This document shows, one piece after another, positions 5,120-9,696 of a stretch of DNA of 9,696 bases. This DNA comes from an uncultured bacterium (GTDB lineage: Bacteria > Actinomycetota > Coriobacteriia > Coriobacteriales > Coriobacteriaceae), in NCBI GenBank assembly GCA_905215225.1, contig CAJMPM010000042.1, positions 1 to 9,696 of the forward strand, in the 5' to 3' direction. Position 1 is the first letter of the stretch; each line of letters begins with the position of its first letter. A program made the translations under genes and the position numbers. Below the pieces are notes generated by a model, which did not search any database, was not told the DNA's origin, and saw nothing but the letters and a program-made list of their open reading frames with translations.

Positions 5120-6580
5120 ATGAGCGAGAACGATTCCCAGCGTCCCCAGGATGCGGGCCACGCCGGCGAGACTCAGCAGCAACCGCGCGTGCAGGTGGAG
5201 TCGACGCCTGCCGACGGCAACATTCCCTACGTGCAGGCCTACGACACGCAGACCGGCAAGCCGCTGGGCGGCCAGCAGGTTGTAAACAAGCACACGGTGG
5301 TCAAGACCAAAACCAAAAAGCTGCCGATCTTTATTACGGCACTCGCCGGCTGTGCCTGCGGCGCCCTGCTGGTCATTGCACTCATTATGAGTGGCACGCT
5401 CGATATCGGTGGCGGCAAGAATGCCGTGACGGCGGGCGCTTCGGGTTCATCGACGCAAAAGATCACGATCGACTCCGAGGACACCACGCTGGCCGAGGCC
5501 GTTTCTGCCAAGGCCCTGCCCTCCGTCGTTTCCATCACCGCTACTTCGAGTGGCAGCCAGAATGGCTCGCTTTCGCAGTCTGCTGATGAGTCGGATAGTT
5601 CGGGCAGCGTCGGCTCGGGCGTTGTGCTCGATACCGAGGGCCACATCCTCACCAACAACCACGTGGTCGATGGTTACGACCAGTACGTGGTGACCATGGA
5701 CGACGGAACCACGTACGAGGCCGAGTTCGTGGGCAACGATGCTTCGAGCGACCTGGCTGTCATCAAGCTCAAGGATGCTGACGCCTCCAAGCTCACGCCG
5801 ATCGAGATTGGTGATTCCTCCAAGCTCAACGTGGGCGAGTGGGTTATGGCGATCGGCTCGCCGTTCGGCAACGAGCAGTCTGTCTCCACGGGCATTGTGT
5901 CTGCGCTGTATCGCTCCACGGCCATGAGCTCTACCAACGGTAACACCATCTATGCCAACATGATCCAGACCGATGCCGCCATCAACCCGGGCAACTCCGG
6001 CGGCGCGCTCGTCAACGACAATGGTGAGCTGGTGGGCATTAATTCGCTTATCGAGAGCTATTCGGGCTCCAGCTCGGGCGTGGGCTTTGCCATTCCGGTT
6101 AACTACGCCAAGAGCATTGCCGACCAGATCATCGACGGCAAGACGCCGGTGCATCCGTACATGGGCGCTACGCTTTCGAGCGTCAACGCGCTTAACGCCC
6201 GCACTAACAAGCTGAGCACCGATAGCGGCGCGTATGTGGCAAGTGTCGTCGAGGACGGTCCTGCCGCCAAGGCTGGCATCCAAGAGGGCGATGTCATTAC
6301 CAAACTGGGCGACGACGAGATTACGAGCGCCGATGGCCTGATCATCGCGCTGCGCAGCCACGAGGTGGGCGAGAAAGTCGAGATCACGCTCATGCGCGGC
6401 AAGGACGAGAAGAAGGTCACGGTTGAGCTGGGCTCCGACGAGGAGCTGCAGAACCAGCAGCAGGACGACAGCTCGACCGACACCGGCAACGGCGGTATTA
6501 CCGACGAGCAGCTGCGCCAGTACCTGGAGGAGCTGCTGGGCCAGCAGGGGCAGGGCCAGGGCTACGGCCAGGGCTACTAG
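5120..6580 (+). CDS. Membrane-anchored HtrA/DegP-type serine protease with PDZ domain
   Basis: The protein has 486 residues from ATG 5120; AAAGGA at 5105-5110 is the RBS, and the upstream in-frame TTG at 5081 would lie inside the hairpin. A polar Gln-rich cytoplasmic tail (1-67) precedes one TM segment (about 69-91), so the protease faces outward. The trypsin-like domain has H181 in 'TNNHVV', D211 in 'SSDLAVIKL' and S293 in 'NPGNSGGAL', a complete catalytic triad. A PDZ domain follows (about 345-437, with 'GPAAKAGIQEGDVI' at 380-393). The C-terminus (471-486) is low-complexity Gly-Gln-Tyr. These proteases degrade or refold damaged secreted proteins during envelope stress. It has its own terminator, so it is probably monocistronic. 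A Ser/Thr-rich linker (142-164) replaces the longer LA loop of DegP. Confidence 0.95.
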   Translation: MSENDSQRPQDAGHAGETQQQPRVQVESTPADGNIPYVQAYDTQTGKPLGGQQVVNKHTVVKTKTKKLPIFITALAGCACGALLVIALIMSGTLDIGGGKNAVTAGASGSSTQKITIDSEDTTLAEAVSAKALPSVVSITATSSGSQNGSLSQSADESDSSGSVGSGVVLDTEGHILTNNHVVDGYDQYVVTMDDGTTYEAEFVGNDASSDLAVIKLKDADASKLTPIEIGDSSKLNVGEWVMAIGSPFGNEQSVSTGIVSALYRSTAMSSTNGNTIYANMIQTDAAINPGNSGGALVNDNGELVGINSLIESYSGSSSGVGFAIPVNYAKSIADQIIDGKTPVHPYMGATLSSVNALNARTNKLSTDSGAYVASVVEDGPAAKAGIQEGDVITKLGDDEITSADGLIIALRSHEVGEKVEITLMRGKDEKKVTVELGSDEELQNQQQDDSSTDTGNGGITDEQLRQYLEELLGQQGQGQGYGQGY

Positions 6581-6606
6581 CGAGCCGTTTCGCATATGCC
6601 GAAGCC

Positions 6607-6650
6607 AGAGGGGCTGTCCCGCCAAGTGTGGGACAGCCCCTCTTTTCTTA
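6607..6650 (+). terminator. Strong rho-independent terminator after the HtrA gene
   Basis: AGAGGGGCTGTCCC (6607-6620) pairs perfectly with GGGACAGCCCCTCT (6630-6643) over 14 bp around a 9-base loop, followed by TTTCTTA. It is the clearest terminator in the window. Confidence 0.92.
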
Positions 6651-6787
6651 TTGATTCGTTGGGGACGGAGGAAAACGGATCATTTAGAGTTGATGAGAGC
6701 ATGGTTTAATCGCGCGATCCACCCCGGTCCGTCGACTGCCGATTCGGTGCGGTTCGAAAGGGCTATTCGGCGCCATGGTGACCGGTG

Positions 6788-6799
6788 GTACTCTAGTAT
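6788..6799 (+). promoter_or_regulatory. Candidate ligA -10 region
   Basis: TACTCT (6788-6793, preceded by TGG as in extended -10 elements) and TAGTAT (6794-6799) lie side by side, 31-42 bases before the ligA ATG. TAGTAT is the hexamer also found before the GntR-family gene and glnA. No good -35 is visible, so this is a weak call. Confidence 0.3.
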
Positions 6800-6829
6800 C
6801 CGTTTGAAATCGAGCGAAGGAGTGCCGCT

Positions 6830-9058
6830 ATGGAGCAATCGAGCCTGTTTGGTGACGGCGTGGACATCGATACCGAAACGCCCGCGAGCGCGGATGCCAC
6901 CGCACCGGTCGACGCCCGTGCCCAGGCGGCAGCGCGTGCGGCCGAGTTGCGCCACGAGCTCGATTACCACGCCTATCGCTACTACATGCTCGATGCGCCC
7001 GAGATCACGGACGCCGCCTTTGACAAAATGCTCGTTGAGCTGCAGGAAATCGAGGCGACCTACCCCGACCTGGTGACGCCCGACAGCTATACCCAGCGCG
7101 TGGGCGGCTACGTGAGCGAGCAGTTTACGCCGGTCACGCATATGGCGCGCATGTATTCCATGGACGATGCCATGGATCTGGACGAACTCGACGCATGGCT
7201 CCAGCGCGCCGAGGATGCGCTCGGTGCTGGCAGCGTCACCTATACCTGCGAGCTCAAGATCGACGGCCTGGGCGTGGCCCTTACCTACCAAAACGGCACC
7301 TTCGTACGCGCAGCCACACGCGGCGATGGCACCACGGGCGAGGATGTGTCGCTCAATGTCCGCACCATCAAGGATGTGCCCATGCATCTGTCCGAGGCAG
7401 CGCTCGCCCACATGGGCGCCGACCGCGAGCGCGCCATCGAGGTGCGCGGCGAGGTCTACATGCCTAAGGGCAGCTTTGTTCGTCTGAATGACGAGGCCGA
7501 TGCCGAGGGGCGCGACCCCTTCGCCAACCCGCGCAACGCCGCCGCCGGCAGCCTGCGCCAAAAAGACCCCAAGGTCACGGCGCGCCGCGATCTGGCCACC
7601 TTTATCTACGCCATCGCCGATACCGACCCGCTGCACGTCCACAGCCAGCGCGAGTTCCTCGACTGGCTGCGTAGCGCCGGCTTTAGCGTCAACCCCAACG
7701 TGGCACGCTGTGCCACGCCCACCGAGGTTCACGAGTTCTGTGCCCAGGCCCTCGAGCACCGCGGCGACCTCGATTACGACATCGACGGCGTGGTCGTAAA
7801 GGTCGATAGCTTCCAGCAGCAGCTCGACCTGGGCTTTACCGCCCGCGCGCCGCGCTGGGCCATTGCCTTTAAGTTCCCGCCCGAGGAAAAGCAGACCGTC
7901 CTGCGCGAGATTCGCATCCAGGTGGGTCGCACCGGTGTGCTCACGCCGGTCGCCGAGTTCGACCCGGTGACGGTCGCCGGCTCCACCATCGCGCGCGCCA
8001 CGCTGCACAACATCGACGAGATCCGCCGAAAAAACGTGCGCGAGGGCGACACTATCATCGTGCACAAGGCAGGCGACGTAATCCCCGAGGTCGTGGGCCC
8101 GGTGCTCGACAAGCGCCCGGCCGATTCGGTCGACTGGCAGATGCCCGAGGTCTGCCCCGTGTGCGGCAGCCCCGTGGTCCACGAGGATGGCGAGGTGGCC
8201 TACCGCTGCGTCTCCATCGACTGCCCCGCGCAGCTCAAGGAGCGACTGCTTCACTGGGTGAGCCGCGGCTGCATGGACGTCGACGGCCTAGGCGACGAGA
8301 TCGTCGACAAGATGATCGCCGCCGGGCTGATCCACGATGTCGCAGACTTCTACCAGCTCACGGTCGACGACATCGCCGGCCTGGACACGGGCCGCACCTA
8401 TGCCAGCTCCAACAGCAAAAAGGGCGTCAAGAAGGGCGATCCCATTCCGGTGGGCCTCAAGACGGCCGAGAAAATCATCGCCGAGCTCAACAAGTCCAAG
8501 AGCCAGCCGCTCGGTCGCGTGCTGTTTGCCCTGGGCATCCGCCACGTGGGCAAGAGTGTGGGTGAGGTCATCGCCGAGCGATTCCTGTCGATCGACAAGC
8601 TTATCTTGGCGAGCGAAGAGGACATCGCCGAGTGCGAGGGCATCGGTCCCAAGATTGCGGCGAGCGTCAAGCAGTTCCTGGCCGTGCCCGAAAACCTTGC
8701 CGTGCTGGAGCGCCTGCGTCAGGCGGGCCTGTCGCTCGAGGTCGATTTGGGCGCCGCGTACGCGCAAGCCGCAGCCGACGCTGGCGTGGCGGGCGAGCTC
8801 GCCGACGCACAGCCGCTCGCGGGTCTGACCTTCGTGCTCACCGGCACGCTCGTCAACCGCACGCGCGACGAGGCGGGCGCGGCGCTCAAAGTGCTCGGCG
8901 CCAAGGTTTCGGGCAGCGTGTCAAAGAAGACGAGCTATCTCGTCGCCGGCCCCAAAGCGGGCTCCAAGCTCACCAAGGCTGAACAGCTGGGCGTGCCCGT
9001 GCTGGATGAGGATGCACTCGAGCAGATCCTTGCGACCGGTGAGGTGCCCCAGGCTTAG
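6830..9058 (+). CDS. ligA: NAD-dependent DNA ligase
   Basis: LigA seals nicks in replication and repair using NAD+. The protein has 742 residues, longer than the usual 670 or so. An RBS AAGGAG (6817-6822) precedes ATG 6830. After an extension of about 30 residues comes the NMN-binding domain Ia ('HELDYHAYRYYMLDAPEI'). The adenylation domain has K143 in 'CELKIDG' (140-146). An OB fold precedes a zinc finger with C442, C445, C460 and C465. The HhH region includes 'CEGIGPKIAASV', and a C-terminal BRCT domain covers about 662-740 ('LTFVLTGTLVNRTRDEAG'). All expected domains are in order. An odd feature is a Lys/Ser-rich insert of about 20 residues (520-541) in the first HhH segment, where most LigA proteins have a short 'GFGEKSA'-type loop. 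It has its own terminator and appears monocistronic. Confidence 0.97.
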   Translation: MEQSSLFGDGVDIDTETPASADATAPVDARAQAAARAAELRHELDYHAYRYYMLDAPEITDAAFDKMLVELQEIEATYPDLVTPDSYTQRVGGYVSEQFTPVTHMARMYSMDDAMDLDELDAWLQRAEDALGAGSVTYTCELKIDGLGVALTYQNGTFVRAATRGDGTTGEDVSLNVRTIKDVPMHLSEAALAHMGADRERAIEVRGEVYMPKGSFVRLNDEADAEGRDPFANPRNAAAGSLRQKDPKVTARRDLATFIYAIADTDPLHVHSQREFLDWLRSAGFSVNPNVARCATPTEVHEFCAQALEHRGDLDYDIDGVVVKVDSFQQQLDLGFTARAPRWAIAFKFPPEEKQTVLREIRIQVGRTGVLTPVAEFDPVTVAGSTIARATLHNIDEIRRKNVREGDTIIVHKAGDVIPEVVGPVLDKRPADSVDWQMPEVCPVCGSPVVHEDGEVAYRCVSIDCPAQLKERLLHWVSRGCMDVDGLGDEIVDKMIAAGLIHDVADFYQLTVDDIAGLDTGRTYASSNSKKGVKKGDPIPVGLKTAEKIIAELNKSKSQPLGRVLFALGIRHVGKSVGEVIAERFLSIDKLILASEEDIAECEGIGPKIAASVKQFLAVPENLAVLERLRQAGLSLEVDLGAAYAQAAADAGVAGELADAQPLAGLTFVLTGTLVNRTRDEAGAALKVLGAKVSGSVSKKTSYLVAGPKAGSKLTKAEQLGVPVLDEDALEQILATGEVPQA

Positions 9059-9077
9059 CGCGTCGATGACTAAATTG

Positions 9078-9121
9078 AAGAACCTCCCGGAAGCACGATG
9101 CCTTCCGGGCGGTTCTTATTT
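9078..9121 (+). terminator. Terminator between ligA and the convergent MATE gene
   Basis: AAGAACC (9078-9084) pairs with GGTTCTT (9111-9117), and CCCGGAAG (9086-9093) with CTTCCGGG (9102-9109), with a single mismatch between the two blocks, around an 8-base loop. ATTT follows on the plus strand; on the minus strand CAATTTAG follows, so it may act weakly in both directions. Confidence 0.8.
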
Positions 9122-9213
9122 GGACGGGGCAATCGGCACCGTGATTTGCGCCACTTGGGTCGCCGGGTCGTCGCTGACGATGTCGTCGATAAGGGCGAGT
9201 TCGCGTTGCCCCG
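9116..9213 (-). other. Coding-like tail in a shifted frame directly behind the MATE stop codon
   Basis: On the minus strand, the other frame from 9229 to a TAA at 9118-9116 is open for 37 codons. From about 9213 on it reads like protein: 'GQRELALIDDIVSDDPATQV', then 'AQITVPIAPSK'. Third positions are mostly G or C, as in the real genes here, and there is no start codon or RBS of its own. A single added base near 9217 would join it to the MATE protein. It may be a C-terminal extension lost by a one-base deletion or a sequencing error. It ends within the ligA terminator stem. Confidence 0.45.
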
Positions 9214-9696
9214 TTACGCTGCCAACTTGTCAAAAGCTCCGCGGCGGTTGAGCACGGTAAACGCGACAACACAGATGACTGCCGACAAAATCGATCCGCA
9301 CGGCGAAGCGATGCCCATGGGAAACAGCGTGTTGGAATAGGCGTTCGACAGCAGCCACGCGCCCGGCACGCGAATGAGCGCCACGGCCAGCACGTTGTGC
9401 GCAAAGCCGATGTAGCTCTTGCCGTATGCAGCGAAAAAGCCGCTAAAGCAAATGTGGATGCCGGCAAAGATTGCATCGAAAATATAACTGTGCATATAGC
9501 CGGTACCGGCCGCGACCACTGCGGGGTACTTGGCAAAAAAGCCGATAAACGCCGGCGCCACCAGCCACATCAGCACCGTGATCAGGCAGCCGTACACTAC
9601 CGAGATGGTCATGGCGTCCTTGAGTACCTGACGCACGCGGTCGCCCTTGCCCGCGCCTGCGTTTTGCGCCGTGAGCGCGCTGACGGTGGCGCCCAT
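9214..9696 (-). CDS. MATE-family multidrug/Na+ efflux transporter, C-terminal part (enters from right edge)
   Basis: The minus-strand frame is open to the window edge, and 160 residues plus the stop are visible. The Met at the edge is internal, since the family's 'ALTAQNAGAGKGDRVRQVLK' segment (visible residues 7-26, like the MATE 'GQNxGAG' loop) lies mid-protein. About four hydrophobic helices follow, near visible residues 28-52, 64-90, 96-116 and 124-148, matching the last helices of the C-terminal half. MATE proteins export cationic drugs or metabolites using Na+ or H+ gradients. The visible end, '...RRGAFDKLAA', may be truncated by a frameshift, as a coding-like tail continues in another frame. 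Substrate cannot be inferred. It is convergent with ligA. Confidence 0.85.
   Translation of the reverse strand: MGATVSALTAQNAGAGKGDRVRQVLKDAMTISVVYGCLITVLMWLVAPAFIGFFAKYPAVVAAGTGYMHSYIFDAIFAGIHICFSGFFAAYGKSYIGFAHNVLAVALIRVPGAWLLSNAYSNTLFPMGIASPCGSILSAVICVVAFTVLNRRGAFDKLAA

Noticed and set aside
5447..6625. Long open frame antisense to the HtrA gene
   Set aside because: It is the shadow of a verified protease gene, crosses its terminator, and its product resembles no family.
6680..8254. Long open frame (524 codons) antisense to ligA
   Set aside because: It mirrors ligA, whose domains are complete. Long antisense frames are expected in high-GC genes, and the translation shows no recognisable family or RBS.

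Overview
The window is a high-GC chromosomal segment whose gene content and protein style suggest an anaerobic actinobacterium of the Coriobacteriia, most like Collinsella. The evidence is the strong G/C bias at third codon positions, a GlnA2-like type I glutamine synthetase beside an actinobacterial GlnR-type regulator, an HtrA protease with a single TM anchor, and NAD-dependent DNA ligase. The taxonomic call is an inference from recognised families, not from a marker gene.

Layout. At the left edge a AAA/P-loop ATPase reads leftward out of the window (1-375, minus). Behind its start codon lies a strict 10-bp tandem array (391-470). The gene-free stretch 376-889 also holds a 160-bp inverted-repeat element with nested hairpins (596-755), a further hairpin (786-826) and a probable promoter for the next gene. 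From there everything reads rightward: a GntR/FCD regulator (890-1582), a LacI-family regulator (1706-2728) closed by a terminator, a glutamine synthetase homologue (2863-4200), an OmpR/GlnR-like orphan regulator (4251-4913) closed by a terminator, a membrane-anchored HtrA-type protease (5120-6580) with a terminator-like hairpin in its leader and a 14-bp terminator behind it, and ligA (6830-9058). A terminator separates ligA from a convergent MATE-family transporter that enters from the right edge (9214-9696, minus), whose last codons look frameshifted.

How the genes may work together. The glutamine synthetase homologue and the GlnR-like regulator form a likely two-gene nitrogen-control unit. 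The synthetase has the correct type I length and fold landmarks, but by my motif alignment it lacks several residues that hold the catalytic metals, as well as the flap glutamate. The neighbouring regulator has a receiver domain without the usual phosphorylation pocket. A GlnR-box-like sequence lies in the glnA promoter. A degenerate synthetase serving as a sensor or partner for an orphan regulator is the most interesting system-level hypothesis here. The other candidate is the ATPase with its helically phased repeat array. HtrA, LigA and the MATE protein look like independent housekeeping or envelope functions.
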